Below are positions 43,512-54,836 of a stretch of DNA of 64,000 nucleotides, in pieces. The position numbers and the translations under genes are program-made. Positions within the stretch are counted from its first letter, which is position 1, and the number at the start of each line of letters is the position of its first letter. The stretch comes from Streptomyces sp. B21-105. Its GTDB lineage: Bacteria; Actinomycetota; Actinomycetes; Streptomycetales; Streptomycetaceae. Below the pieces are notes generated by a model, which worked only from the letters and a program-made list of their open reading frames with translations, was not told where the DNA came from and searched no databases. The DNA lies in NCBI RefSeq assembly GCF_036898465.1, contig NZ_JARUMJ010000001.1, positions 3,162,001-3,226,000 on the forward strand. Reading direction: 5' to 3'.

Positions 43512-44450
43512 TCAGACCCTCAGGGCGTCGTACGACACCCCGGTCAGTTCCTCGGAGGCGGTCCACAGCCGTGCCGCCACCCGGTCGTCGAGGGTCCAGG
43601 GCGCGCGCCACGAGCGTCCTGGAGCACCGCGCCACATCGCGACGGACGGGCCGGTGAACGAGTCCGGGCACACGCCGGGCGCGGTCGCCGCGTACAGGGC
43701 GGGCAGCGCGCCGGCCTCGGCGGGCTGGGCGAGCACCCGGTTGCCGAGCGCCATTATCCGCTCGGCGGCCCGGCGGCCCTCCGCGCGCGGGCCGGCCGTC
43801 TGGAGGTTGGTCGACGCGTATCCCGGGTGCGCGGCCGCCGCCACGACATCGGCGCCGGTCGCCGCGAGCCTGCGCGCGAGCTCGTGCGTGAACAGCAGGT
43901 TGGCGGTCTTGGACCGTCCGTAGGCGACCCAACGGCGGTACCTCCGCTCGGAGTTGAGATCACGCAGATCGACGGTGCCGAGCAGGTGCGTCATGCTGGA
44001 CACGGTCACGACCCGGGCTCCGCGGGCCCGCCCCTCCGCGGCGAGCAGCGCGGGCAGCAGCAGCCCGGTGAGGGCGAAGTGCCCGAGATGGTTCACCCCG
44101 AACTGCGTCTCGAACCCGTCGGCCGTGACGCCGTACGGCATCGCCATCACACCCGCGTTGTTGACGAGCAGGTCGAGCCGCTCGTACGGCAGCGCCGAGG
44201 CGAACGCCCGCACAGAGGCGAGATCCCCGAGGTCGAGCGACCCCAACTCCACCTCGGCCCCCGGCACTTCCGCACGCAACCGCTCGACGGCATCCTTCCC
44301 CCGCGCCTCGCTCCGACAGGCGAGCACGACGCGCGCACCCCGCCGCGCGAGCTCCCGCGCGGTGACGTACCCGAGCCCGCTGTTCGCCCCGGTGACCACA
44401 ACACTGCGACCCTCCTGATCAGGCATGTCACCCACACCCCAAGCACCCAT
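43512..44450 (-). CDS. Short-chain dehydrogenase/reductase (retinol-dehydrogenase-like)
   Basis: 312 residues from the ATG at 44450 (GGAGG six bases before); a shorter start at MPDQ is possible. Motifs: SVVVTGANSGLGYVTARELA (TGxxxGxG), LLVNNAGVM (NNAG), TVSSMTHL (catalytic Ser), and AYGRSKTANLLF (YxxxK, catalytic Tyr/Lys). The Arg-rich second strand (VVLACRSEARGKDA) favours NADP(H). It oxidises or reduces an unknown alcohol or ketone. It converges on the nirD operon and is unrelated to it by strand. Confidence 0.92.
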   Translation of the reverse strand: MGAWGVGDMPDQEGRSVVVTGANSGLGYVTARELARRGARVVLACRSEARGKDAVERLRAEVPGAEVELGSLDLGDLASVRAFASALPYERLDLLVNNAGVMAMPYGVTADGFETQFGVNHLGHFALTGLLLPALLAAEGRARGARVVTVSSMTHLLGTVDLRDLNSERRYRRWVAYGRSKTANLLFTHELARRLAATGADVVAAAAHPGYASTNLQTAGPRAEGRRAAERIMALGNRVLAQPAEAGALPALYAATAPGVCPDSFTGPSVAMWRGAPGRSWRAPWTLDDRVAARLWTASEELTGVSYDALRV

Positions 44451-44710
44451 GACCGTCCTCCCTCCACACCCCGCCCCCGCATCCAAAGCGTACGGCGGAC
44501 CGAGGCCGGGACCTCGCGAGGGGCCTCAGCCCCCAGCCACCCGATAGCCGTCCGCGTAGCCGATCAGCGTGCTCTCGAACCGCAGCTCCACCAGACGGCG
44601 CGTGCGACTGCCTGGACCACGCGTCGACGGGTACCCGACACGGCTGTCGTGCCGACGAAGCCCCACGTTCCCGCTGTCCGTCCGCTCTCCCTCCCTCACT
44701 TGCCGCCAAG
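44451..44710. other. Intergenic stretch, no gene seen
   Basis: Between the divergent SDR and MerR genes. Apart from the MerR-type promoter at its right end, I see no conserved motif. Short open frames here have no protein-like pattern. Confidence 0.5.
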
Positions 44711-44717
44711 TAGCTTC

Positions 44718-44748
44718 TTGACTCTCACACCGTGTGAGGCGGTCAGCT
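44718..44748 (+). promoter_or_regulatory. MerR-type promoter with 19-bp spacer and central palindrome
   Basis: A -35-like TTGACT (44718-44723) is followed by the perfect palindrome CTCACAC-C-GTGTGAG (44724-44738). The -10 position predicted by a 19-bp spacer is at 44743 (TCAGCT, weak). A start about seven bases later would fall only a few bases before the ATG at 44759, implying a leaderless mRNA. This is the classic layout of MerR autoregulation. Confidence 0.7.
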
Positions 44749-44758
44749 CGGAGACATC

Positions 44759-45580
44759 ATGTTCACCATCGGAGACTTCGCCCGGCACGGCCGCGTCTCG
44801 GTCCGCATGCTGCGTCACTACGACGCGACCGGACTGCTGCGCCCGGCCCATGTCGACCCCGCCAGCGGCTATCGCCACTACACCGCTGCCCAGCTCGCCC
44901 GCCTCAACAGGATCATCGCGCTCAAGGATCTCGGGTTCACCCTCCAGCAGGTCCGGGACATCGTGGACGACAAGGTCGGCCTCGAGGAACTGCGCGGCAT
45001 GCTGCGGCTGCGTCGGGCCGAACTGGAGACCGCGATGGCCGCCGCGGGAGCACGGCTGGTCCAGGTCGAGGCGAGGCTCCGAGCCATCGAGAGCGAGGGG
45101 CACATGCCCACGAACGACGTTGTCATCAAGCGCGTCTCTCCCATCAGGGTGGCGGAGCTGTCCGCCAGCGCCGCGAGCTACGAGCCCGAGGACATCGGCC
45201 CGGTCATCGGGCCGCTCTACGACGAGCTGTTCCGATGCCTGGACTCCGCGGGCATCGCCCCCACGGGCCCCGGCGTCGCGTACTACGAGGACGCCCCGGA
45301 GGGCGGCGGCAGGATCAGCGTCCACGCCGCCGTCCAGGTCTCCGCCCCGCTCCAGGACGGCGGCTTCCGCGTCCTGGACCTGCCGCCCCTCGACCAGGCG
45401 GCGACCATCGTGCACCGCGGCTCGATGGACACCGTCCTCCCCACCGCCCAGGCCCTGGCCCGCTGGGTCGACGCCAACGGCTACCGGCCGACCGGCTACC
45501 CCCGTGAGATCAACCTGGAATGCCCGGACAACCGCGACGACTGGGTGACGGAGCTGCAGGCACCGGTGACCCGGACCTGA
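44759..45580 (+). CDS. MerR-family regulator with GyrI-like effector domain (BmrR-like)
   Basis: 273 residues. The N-terminal MerR winged helix is MFTIGDFARHGRVSVRMLRH, then YDATGLLRPAHVDPASGYRHY. A coiled-coil helix follows (LRRAELETAMAAAGARLVQV), then a GyrI/AraC-type ligand domain (VIKRVSPIRVAELSASAASY ... ending GYPREINLECPDNRDDWVTE). Such proteins activate drug-efflux promoters by twisting a 19-bp spacer when a hydrophobic ligand binds. The only such promoter seen is its own. No ribosome site is evident, consistent with a leaderless message. Confidence 0.92.
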   Translation: MFTIGDFARHGRVSVRMLRHYDATGLLRPAHVDPASGYRHYTAAQLARLNRIIALKDLGFTLQQVRDIVDDKVGLEELRGMLRLRRAELETAMAAAGARLVQVEARLRAIESEGHMPTNDVVIKRVSPIRVAELSASAASYEPEDIGPVIGPLYDELFRCLDSAGIAPTGPGVAYYEDAPEGGGRISVHAAVQVSAPLQDGGFRVLDLPPLDQAATIVHRGSMDTVLPTAQALARWVDANGYRPTGYPREINLECPDNRDDWVTELQAPVTRT

Positions 45581-45612
45581 CTGCTCACGCCCCGACCTCT
45601 CGGCTTCGGGAG

Positions 45613-46851
45613 TCAGCCCGTGGCCGGCACCACGGTGCCGAAGGAGGCGGCGGCTATCTGCTGGACGTAGCGGATCTCGGCGCCGTTCACGCCGGTGGGG
45701 TTGACCGAATAGACGATCTTGCGGGAGAGGTCGCGGGTGGAGAACACACCACTGGCGTAACCGGGACGGGCGCCGGTCTTGCCCCAGACCGCGACACCGT
45801 TGGATGCCTTGACCCGCATCAGGCCCATGGTCATACAGGCCCGGCCGGCGTCGGCCTCGGTACGGCACTGGCTGCTGCGGAAACTGGGAACGTCCGGGAC
45901 CGCGAAGAGCTCGGCCTGCTGGGCCGGCGGAAGGAAGCGGCCACGGAAGAGCGCGGATATGAAACGGTCGAGGTCGGCGGGTGTGGAGATCATGCCGCCC
46001 TCGGCCCAGGGCCAGGGACTCTGCTCGGTGACGTCCACCGGATGCGTGGTGCCGTCCGAGGACGTGACCGTCAGATAGCCATGGGAGTGCGGGCCGGGCA
46101 GCCGCGGATCGTGAGCGTCGGGGACGTAGGTGTCGTGCAGGCCGAGCGGCCGGGTGATCCGGGACCGCAACTCGTCGGCGAAGCCGCGCCCGGTGATCTT
46201 CTCGACCAGCAGGCCGGCGACGTAGTAGTTCATCCCGTTGTACTGCTGCGCGGTACCCGGCGCGAACTGCACGGGCTGGCCCGCCATCAGGTCGATCACC
46301 TGCTGCGGTGTGAAGCTCTTGAGGCGGTTGACGGCGAACCATTCGGCACTGCCGTCTCCGAAGTCGGGGTTGCCTGCGCCGCGCGGAAGGCCGCTGGTGT
46401 GGTTGAGCAGCTGACCGACAGTGACGGACGGCAGGTCGGCAGGAAGAACGCCCGGCAGGTACCGCTGGACGGGCTCGCCCAGATCGATCCGATGCTCAGC
46501 GGCCAGTTGGAGCACGATCGTGGCAGTGAACACCTTGGAAATACTGCCGATCCGGATGTGGGCATTGGAGGGCACACCCTGACCGGTCTTCAGATTGCCC
46601 ACACCCGAGGTGCCCGACCAGTGGCCCGCACGACCGGTGATCCGTAACAGCGCTCCCGTGACGTCCGCGTTGGGCATACCGCCGATGGCCCCCTGGAGCG
46701 CGACGGGATCCAATTCGGGCAACGGCGCGGTAGCGGCAGCGCGCGTCGGACCCGAAGCAGCGGCGGAGGCGGGCGCAACCAACGCCGTGGCCAGCAGGCT
46801 CCCGCAGGCAGCCAGGGTGACCCAACAAGTTCGACGCGCAGAGCTGTTCAT
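45613..46851 (-). CDS. Secreted serine hydrolase, class C beta-lactamase / DD-carboxypeptidase-like
   Basis: 412 residues with a signal peptide (CWVTLAACGSLLATALVAPA, then SAAAS). The SxxK motif is IGSISKVFTAT near residue 90, with the nucleophile Ser and general base Lys; the YxN region is QQYNGMNYYVAGLL; the KTG-like motif is WGKTGARPGYASG near the C-terminus. The overall form matches the Streptomyces R61 DD-peptidase family. It may trim peptidoglycan stem peptides or hydrolyse esters. It shares a divergent gap with the Nudix gene. Confidence 0.9.
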   Translation of the reverse strand: MNSSARRTCWVTLAACGSLLATALVAPASAAASGPTRAAATAPLPELDPVALQGAIGGMPNADVTGALLRITGRAGHWSGTSGVGNLKTGQGVPSNAHIRIGSISKVFTATIVLQLAAEHRIDLGEPVQRYLPGVLPADLPSVTVGQLLNHTSGLPRGAGNPDFGDGSAEWFAVNRLKSFTPQQVIDLMAGQPVQFAPGTAQQYNGMNYYVAGLLVEKITGRGFADELRSRITRPLGLHDTYVPDAHDPRLPGPHSHGYLTVTSSDGTTHPVDVTEQSPWPWAEGGMISTPADLDRFISALFRGRFLPPAQQAELFAVPDVPSFRSSQCRTEADAGRACMTMGLMRVKASNGVAVWGKTGARPGYASGVFSTRDLSRKIVYSVNPTGVNGAEIRYVQQIAAASFGTVVPATG

Positions 46852-47034
46852 CAGGGACCTCCATGATCGTGACAGTCAGCCCGGCAATCCACCGGTCCGA
46901 CCACCAGTCTCTTCCGCACCACCACCCCAGCCCATCAGGGAGCCCCCTGAGCCAACCCCGACCCAACCCTGGCACCACCCCCCTGTTGTCCGCGCCCGCT
47001 GCGCAAGCGAACTGGGCCGCATAGCGTCAGGACG

Positions 47035-47514
47035 GTGGAAACAACGCACCGGCCCGCCGCCCGGGTCATCTGCCTGGACGCTGCCCACCGCCTGCTCCTT
47101 CTCCATTGGCGGGATCCCTTCGACGGGACCTGGCTCTGGGAGCCGCCCGGCGGCGGCATCGAGCCTGGGGAGACCCCGCTCGTGGCGGCACGACGTGAAC
47201 TGGCCGAAGAAACCGGACTCGACCCGGCTGTCGTCATTGACCGGTCAGTGCTCGTCGACCGTGATGTGCAGTGGAACGGCAAGCGATACACCGGAACGGA
47301 GCACTTCTTCGTTGCTCAGCTCGCCGACGAGGAGCCGGCCCTGGTGCGAACCGGCCTGCTCCCCGACGAGCAGGCCAACCTGGACACTCATTCCTGGATC
47401 GCATGGTCGGACCTGGAGTCGCTGCCGGACCCGGTAGAGCCGCCACAGTTGCTCACCCTGCTCAGCACCCTGGTCCCGAACGGCCCATGGTGCGCCCCAC
47501 GGGACGTCCCGTAA
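47035..47514 (+). CDS. Nudix hydrolase
   Basis: 159 residues from a GTG start. The Nudix box is GGGIEPGETPLVAARREL then AEETGL, matching GX5EX7REUXEEXGU with all catalytic acidic residues. The N-terminus (ARVICLDAAHRLLLLHWRDP) is a typical Nudix beta-strand. It hydrolyses a nucleoside diphosphate linked to another moiety; the substrate cannot be predicted. It is monocistronic. Confidence 0.92.
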   Translation: METTHRPAARVICLDAAHRLLLLHWRDPFDGTWLWEPPGGGIEPGETPLVAARRELAEETGLDPAVVIDRSVLVDRDVQWNGKRYTGTEHFFVAQLADEEPALVRTGLLPDEQANLDTHSWIAWSDLESLPDPVEPPQLLTLLSTLVPNGPWCAPRDVP

Positions 47515-47789
47515 CCGCTTGGCGGCGCTCCGCAGCGCTCGCCTACGGACCAGCCGCACTGTCGGTGGCTCGGGATACGCTGCGCCGTGATAGGCCGGAC
47601 GGAGATCGTGAGGGACTCGCGGCTACGGGGGGTGGGTCGAACAGGCCCCGGCAGCCGGCTCGGGACTGGAGATGTTTTGCCATGTGTCCACCCCCCGCTT
47701 CCGCCCTCCGAGGGCGGCCCCGCGCTACTGCTCACGGGCGAGACGATCTTGCCGTGCCTAGTGTCATCACGCCGTCGCAGCCACAGAAC
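47515..47789. other. Intergenic stretch, no gene seen
   Basis: After the Nudix gene there is no open frame with a protein-like pattern before the FtsX-like gene. The stretch ends in a hairpin. Confidence 0.5.
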
Positions 47790-47820
47790 GGGGCGGCACC
47801 CAAACCGGGTACCGCCCCTT
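47790..47820 (+). terminator. Hairpin between convergent Nudix and permease genes
   Basis: GGGGCGGCACCC and GGGTACCGCCCC form a near-perfect stem with one mismatch and a short loop, followed by TTT on the plus strand. It could end transcripts from both sides. Confidence 0.65.
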
Positions 47821-47829
47821 TCGCCAGCA

Positions 47830-50124
47830 TCAATCCCGCCGAATCAACTCCGGATCAATCCGCCTCCCCACCAACGGCAAGGACCCGAGAGCAGCCACGA
47901 CAACGACGCCAAGGGCAGAGACAAGAAGCAACGGCAACCCGTCCCCGTCCCAGAAGGTCTCGCCCCCGCCGGTGACCAGATAGCTGGACTCAGCTGCTTT
48001 TCCTGTCACAACCGCCAACATCAGCCCAACTGACAGGGGTAGGACAACCTGGGCGACCTGCACAGTCCGCAATGTATGAGGGCGTGCACCCAACAAGGAC
48101 AGCGCGGTCACCTGTGGCCGGCGTTCGACCGCGCGATCGGTGGCAGCCACGAGGTAAGCAGCTACGCCGATGATGAGGCCGAGCACCATACCCATGGCGA
48201 GGATCGTCTTGACCACAGTGATCTGCTGGAGAGCCGTGACGACCACGCCGGGTGTCATTACATCGGCCGTTGGATCAACCCCACCGATGCCGTCCAGGAC
48301 TGTCCTGACCGTCTGCGGCGCGGAGCTACTAACCAGTGTGAGGGTGGCTTCGTCAGGTCGGAATCCGTCGGGAACACGTGAGGGCGGGACAACAACGTCG
48401 CCGCTGTGCAATGCCGACAGCCCCGGTACATCCCGGAAGATCACCTGCTCCTCGGGCACCTGAATCGTCATTACGCGCCGCTCGCCCCGTTCATTTTTGA
48501 GGTGAAAAGGGAAGGTGGCGCCAGGTTTACTATCCTCGTCGTATGTCGCCTCAGGGTTCACAACTCGAAAAGGACGCCCGTCCGCGCACGGTTCGATTTC
48601 AGGCACCATTCCTCGAACCTGACCACATGTGGCGATCACTGCATTGATCACGGGTGGAAACTCGGCCATCCGATCCTTCCACGAACTCGCCATTACACCA
48701 TACCCGCGAACACCTGGAACCGCCTCAAATGCTCGCTTCTGCTGTTCGGACACGCCGTTCAGAGACATCGAATACGACTGCACAGGAGAGGTGTTTTTGG
48801 AAACTTGGTCCAGCTCGATGAGGACTCCTTGCGCAAGGGAGGCACCATAGACCAACAGCATTAGGCCCGTCGCTACTCGCAGGGCCCCGCCAGGTTCCAT
48901 CTCGTTGCGCCTCATGGCCATGCCGAGAGGAAGAGAATGACTGATGCGGGCTAGCGCGCTGGACATGACCCGAGAAAGAATGGGAAGCGAAAGTACAAGC
49001 CCGACGCCAACCATAATTACCGCGAGCGGCATGAGGATCGACGAGAGGGAGGTGTCCCGGGGGGCGTGCCCCGTCAACCCTGCCACACAATAGCCCGCGA
49101 CGATGGCGAGTCCCGGCAGAAGCGATACGAGACCCCATTTTGTGGGCGGCTTCTCGACTGCACTTCGCCTCACAGCCAATGGGTTAGTAGCAGCCTTTTT
49201 CGCCCCAAATACTCCCGCGAACCAGGCGAGTGCGGGACAACCCACCAAGCATGCAAGAGTAGTGAACGAGGACAGTGCGCCGTCAGATGGATACCATCGA
49301 AAGCCGGGAAGACCGATGTGCGAAATGAGTTGATTAGCTACCTCATAAATCCCCAATCCGAGCGCGGCTCCAAGCACCGCCGCAGTGACAGTCTCAGTCG
49401 CATTAACGCGCTGAACTCCTTTTTTGCTCAAACCGACTAGCCGCAGGGCGGCCAGTCGGCGGGCACGCGCGGCAGCCGACAATCTCGCACAGACGGACAA
49501 ATAGACTGCCAGTGGGAGAAGTACGATCCCGGAGAGCGTGAACCGCACGATGTCCAACGTCGAGGGCTCCACAGTTTCGTCGGATGGATACGGCCACCCG
49601 TACGACGTTACGGGATCGCCACCTCTGAGCTGGCCTCGGCTGACGCCGATGTAGGCGTACAGCTCATCTGGGTGGGCTAGGCCTTGGGATCCGATGATCC
49701 CCCGCTCCCGCCCTGGCACCAGCTGCGCGAGACCCGGCTCCCTCTGCAACTCCTTGTGCAGTTGGGGCGACACGAATACCTCCCCGGGAGCGGGCAGTTC
49801 CGTCAATCCCGGTGGAGGATCAATGCTCGTCGAACCCGGCGCATGAAAAACTCGGAGCATGGGTCGAGAGCCATACGGGTCAGTCAGGCGCAGTTCACGA
49901 GGAGCCGCGTCCGCACCCAGACAGAGCTGCCGTTTACCTTCGGAGCAGTCTCCTTCCCGTGCCGCTTTTCGGCCGTCCTGTGCAGCAAGGATGCCGGGAA
50001 TTGCGAGCACCATGGCCAGACAGCAAACTCCCACAGCGCTACCACCAGCCATGAGGAGGAAGCGGACACGGTTCCCCCGTCCGCTTCCCAATAGCAGACG
50101 CAAACCAAGTGAAACCTCCCTCAT
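47830..50124 (-). CDS. FtsX/MacB-type ABC transporter permease
   Basis: 764 residues with about ten membrane helices. The first is near residues 22-44 (LLMAGGSAVGVCCLAMVLAI), then an external domain (about 45-190) with a Cys pair (GDCSEGKRQLCLG). FtsX core helices follow, a second external domain lies near 455-645 with another Cys pair (IATCGQVRGMVPEIEPCADG), and the last helices end in RRIDPELIRRD. FtsX/MacB-type permeases work mechanically on periplasmic or external substrates rather than as channels. It overlaps the ATPase gene by four bases. Codon use includes AAT, GTT and CTA, and local GC is visibly lower than in the flanking genes. Confidence 0.88.
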   Translation of the reverse strand: MREVSLGLRLLLGSGRGNRVRFLLMAGGSAVGVCCLAMVLAIPGILAAQDGRKAAREGDCSEGKRQLCLGADAAPRELRLTDPYGSRPMLRVFHAPGSTSIDPPPGLTELPAPGEVFVSPQLHKELQREPGLAQLVPGRERGIIGSQGLAHPDELYAYIGVSRGQLRGGDPVTSYGWPYPSDETVEPSTLDIVRFTLSGIVLLPLAVYLSVCARLSAAARARRLAALRLVGLSKKGVQRVNATETVTAAVLGAALGLGIYEVANQLISHIGLPGFRWYPSDGALSSFTTLACLVGCPALAWFAGVFGAKKAATNPLAVRRSAVEKPPTKWGLVSLLPGLAIVAGYCVAGLTGHAPRDTSLSSILMPLAVIMVGVGLVLSLPILSRVMSSALARISHSLPLGMAMRRNEMEPGGALRVATGLMLLVYGASLAQGVLIELDQVSKNTSPVQSYSMSLNGVSEQQKRAFEAVPGVRGYGVMASSWKDRMAEFPPVINAVIATCGQVRGMVPEIEPCADGRPFRVVNPEATYDEDSKPGATFPFHLKNERGERRVMTIQVPEEQVIFRDVPGLSALHSGDVVVPPSRVPDGFRPDEATLTLVSSSAPQTVRTVLDGIGGVDPTADVMTPGVVVTALQQITVVKTILAMGMVLGLIIGVAAYLVAATDRAVERRPQVTALSLLGARPHTLRTVQVAQVVLPLSVGLMLAVVTGKAAESSYLVTGGGETFWDGDGLPLLLVSALGVVVVAALGSLPLVGRRIDPELIRRD

Positions 50125-50789
50125 GTCGCCTCCCGCGCAAGAGCCGAGAGCACGCCGTCGCGCATAGCGAACTGAGTGTCAGCCTGGGACGCCACTTGAG
50201 CATCGTGCGTGACAAGAATGACAGTCGTGCCCTGAGAGCGCGCGAGCGACAGGAACTCCTCCAGCACCGCCGTGGCGTTGCCGCTGTCGAGTGACCCCGT
50301 CGGCTCGTCGGCGAAAACCACCGTTGGCCGATGAACCAAGGCCCGCGCCACCGCAACGCGCTGGCTCTGACCTCCTGATACCTGCGACGGCCGCCGCTGC
50401 CGAAGGTCGGCAAGTCCCAATCGGCCCAAAACCTCCCCAGCGGTGGCCAGCGCCTCTGCCTTACGCTGCCCGGCCAGACGTAGCGGCAGAGCTGTGTTCT
50501 CTTCCACGGTCAACTCTGGCAACAGTTCGCCGTACTGAAATACGAATCCGAAGCGCTCACGGCGTAGCGCGCTGAGTTCCTCGTCGTCGAGTTCGCTGAG
50601 GGCGCGCCCCTCAAAACAAACTTCACCGCGCGTTACGGGCAGAACCCCGGCAAGGCAGTACAGCAACGACGACTTGCCGGAACCACTCTGTCCTGTGATG
50701 GCGGCTACTTCGCCACGCCGAAGGCAGATGTCGGCGTTCCTGACAGCGGGTGTCTCACCGTAGAAGAGGTCGACTCCACGGGCGGACAA
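50121..50789 (-). CDS. MacB/LolD-type ABC transporter ATPase
   Basis: An ABC ATPase of about 220 residues or slightly more. LSARGVDLFYGETPAVRNAD opens the domain; Walker A is GQSGSGKSSLLY, the Q-loop FVFQYGELLPELT, the signature VSGGQSQRVAVARAL, Walker B VVFADEPTGSLD and the H-loop VILVTHDAQVA. The start is uncertain. The frame is open to a TTG at 50942, but that would run through a strong hairpin and into the upstream gene. A TTG at 50789 is possible, and an ATC at 50807 has a good GGGGAG but would be unusual. It powers the FtsX-like permease. Confidence 0.85.
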   Translation of the reverse strand: MSARGVDLFYGETPAVRNADICLRRGEVAAITGQSGSGKSSLLYCLAGVLPVTRGEVCFEGRALSELDDEELSALRRERFGFVFQYGELLPELTVEENTALPLRLAGQRKAEALATAGEVLGRLGLADLRQRRPSQVSGGQSQRVAVARALVHRPTVVFADEPTGSLDSGNATAVLEEFLSLARSQGTTVILVTHDAQVASQADTQFAMRDGVLSALAREAT

Positions 50790-50829
50790 TACTTCTGACG
50801 TCTTGATGATCGCTCCCCATGGCGAGAGG

Positions 50830-50855
50830 GAGCCCAGATGCAGGCATCTGGGCTC
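50830..50855 (-). terminator. Hairpin between the secreted-protein gene and the ATPase gene
   Basis: Perfect stem AGCCCAGATG (50831-50840) with CATCTGGGCT (50845-50854) and a 4-base loop; a G-C pair extends it. It lies 18 bases after the secreted-protein stop and before the ATPase ribosome site. It may be a terminator, an attenuator that sets a high secreted-to-transporter ratio, or a processing site. Confidence 0.7.
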
Positions 50856-50872
50856 TGACTTACAGAAGGCGC

Positions 50873-51292
50873 TCAGTGGCCGTTCGAGTACTTCTTGGTG
50901 TACGAGCAGTTGTCCGGGTGCAGGCTGCCGCGGTTTCGGCAAGCTCTGATCTCTGCGTTCTCGGTGTAACGCTGAGCCCCGTCCCAGTTGAAGTGATGCA
51001 TAGAGACGGTTGTCCCCTGCTTGCCGTTGTAGCGCACCCAGCCATGACCCTCGACGCGTACCAGCATGTAGACGTTGTGACCGTCCCCCGGGTCAGCATC
51101 CTCCAAGTTGCCTTTCCACTCGAAGGCACCATGGTTCTCGCCGGCCAAATTGAATCGATACTCGCCGTCGCGGAAGCTGACGCCTCCTGAATTCAGCACC
51201 GGCATTTTGCGCATCCCGGATGCCCCTACAGCCACCCCCGTACTCACGAGCAGCGCCCCTGCGGCCAACACTCCGGCCAAGACCCTCCGCAT
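50873..51292 (-). CDS. Small secreted protein of an ABC-transporter cassette
   Basis: 139 residues with a clear signal peptide (MRRVLAGVLAAGALLVSTGV, then AVGASG). The mature part is about 110 residues, Gly/Asn/His/Trp-rich with likely beta structure (GGVSFRDGEYRFNLAGENHG; FEWKGNLEDADPGDGHNVYM; GHGWVRYNGKQGTTVSMHHF). Two Cys near the end (RACRNRG, PDNCSYT) may form a disulfide. I do not recognise a family. The gene leads a cassette with an ABC ATPase and an FtsX-like permease, a layout shared by lactococcin-972-type bacteriocin loci and by some envelope-stress exporters. Confidence 0.82.
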   Translation of the reverse strand: MRRVLAGVLAAGALLVSTGVAVGASGMRKMPVLNSGGVSFRDGEYRFNLAGENHGAFEWKGNLEDADPGDGHNVYMLVRVEGHGWVRYNGKQGTTVSMHHFNWDGAQRYTENAEIRACRNRGSLHPDNCSYTKKYSNGH

Positions 51293-51360
51293 ACCTCACC
51301 TTTCTGGGAACCGGACAGCCCGTACAGCCGTCGACTACAGAAAGTAGCGTGTTGATCACC

Positions 51361-51549
51361 TGCTGAAACCTTTAGTCGCCAAACTGCCATCACATCAGGC
51401 GATCGAAATCTAGACATCTCACTAGAAATCGCAGGCGGCTCGGGCCCAGCACGGTGGGGCACACGGGTGCCCAGCACAGAACCGTCTACCGAAGCCTCGA
51501 CGGCAGATCGCGCGCATCTCACATCTGCAAGCCAGCCACCAAGCACAAG
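51361..51549. other. Intergenic stretch, no gene seen
   Basis: Between the secreted-protein gene and the ppdK terminator. It contains a relatively AT-rich patch (51370-51435), probably the promoter area of the secreted-protein gene; no coding feature is supported. Confidence 0.45.
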
Positions 51550-51584
51550 AAGACGGCACCCCCGCACAGGGTGCCGTCTTTCTT
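51550..51584 (-). terminator. Strong terminator downstream of ppdK
   Basis: Perfect 12-bp stem AAGACGGCACCC (51550-51561) with GGGTGCCGTCTT (51569-51580), 7-base loop, followed by T-rich sequence on the plus strand and TCTTCTTG on the minus strand. Suitable for ending ppdK transcription about 75 bases after its stop. Confidence 0.85.
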
Positions 51585-51656
51585 GGGGCCGGGGCCGTCG
51601 GCGATCGGTGAGGGTCGGGGACCGGCGGCGGTCCCGGGGGTCGTTGCCCGGCGGGG

Positions 51657-54404
<2,748 letters not shown>

Positions 54405-54606
54405 GGGTCTCGACTCCTCGAGGACGCGGTGGCTGCCCTGACGGGCAGGAACATACCCAGATCAAAGGCTTCTGGGTACGTCCACTTGCGCGTCATGCGC
54501 GCGCAACCAGCCGTCTGCCAGCGGATCGAAAGTCAAGGCTTGGCAAGCGCAGAGCAGTCGATGTTTTCACCTCTTGAACGCAAGCACCTCCCATCCGTCG
54601 TTCATT

Positions 54607-54723
54607 GTGCTCAGATGAGCGTCGAGTGGCGCGATTGTTTTCGATCGATGAACGATCAAGGGATGGCACTCAGTGCCACCCCTTGGAGAAGTGCAGTCGC
54701 TCCGGATTCGCTCATCTGAGCAC
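54607..54723. repeat. Widely spaced 15-bp perfect inverted repeat with inner palindrome
   Basis: GTGCTCAGATGAGCG (54607-54621) is repeated inverted as CGCTCATCTGAGCAC (54709-54723). The enclosed 87 bases contain the perfect palindrome TGGCACT-C-AGTGCCA (54664-54678). The region is less GC-rich than its surroundings and lies between the ROK gene end and the ppdK start; no gene is seen in 54405-54836. Possible roles: ROK terminator, ppdK regulation or the ends of a small non-coding element. Confidence 0.75.
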
Positions 54724-54836
54724 TGCTCCCCTCAGGGGTGGCGAGAATCACGCTGCCTCGGACCTCCCGATGTCACCATGCGGACGCCTCCGCGGATGGA
54801 GCCGGGCGAAGGAAACGCCCGTCACACGAGCGTCCC

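Noticed and set aside
50873..51292. Assignment as a lactococcin-972 family bacteriocin
   Set aside because: The gene layout is similar but the mature protein is longer and I do not see the family's sequence pattern; only the analogy is kept.
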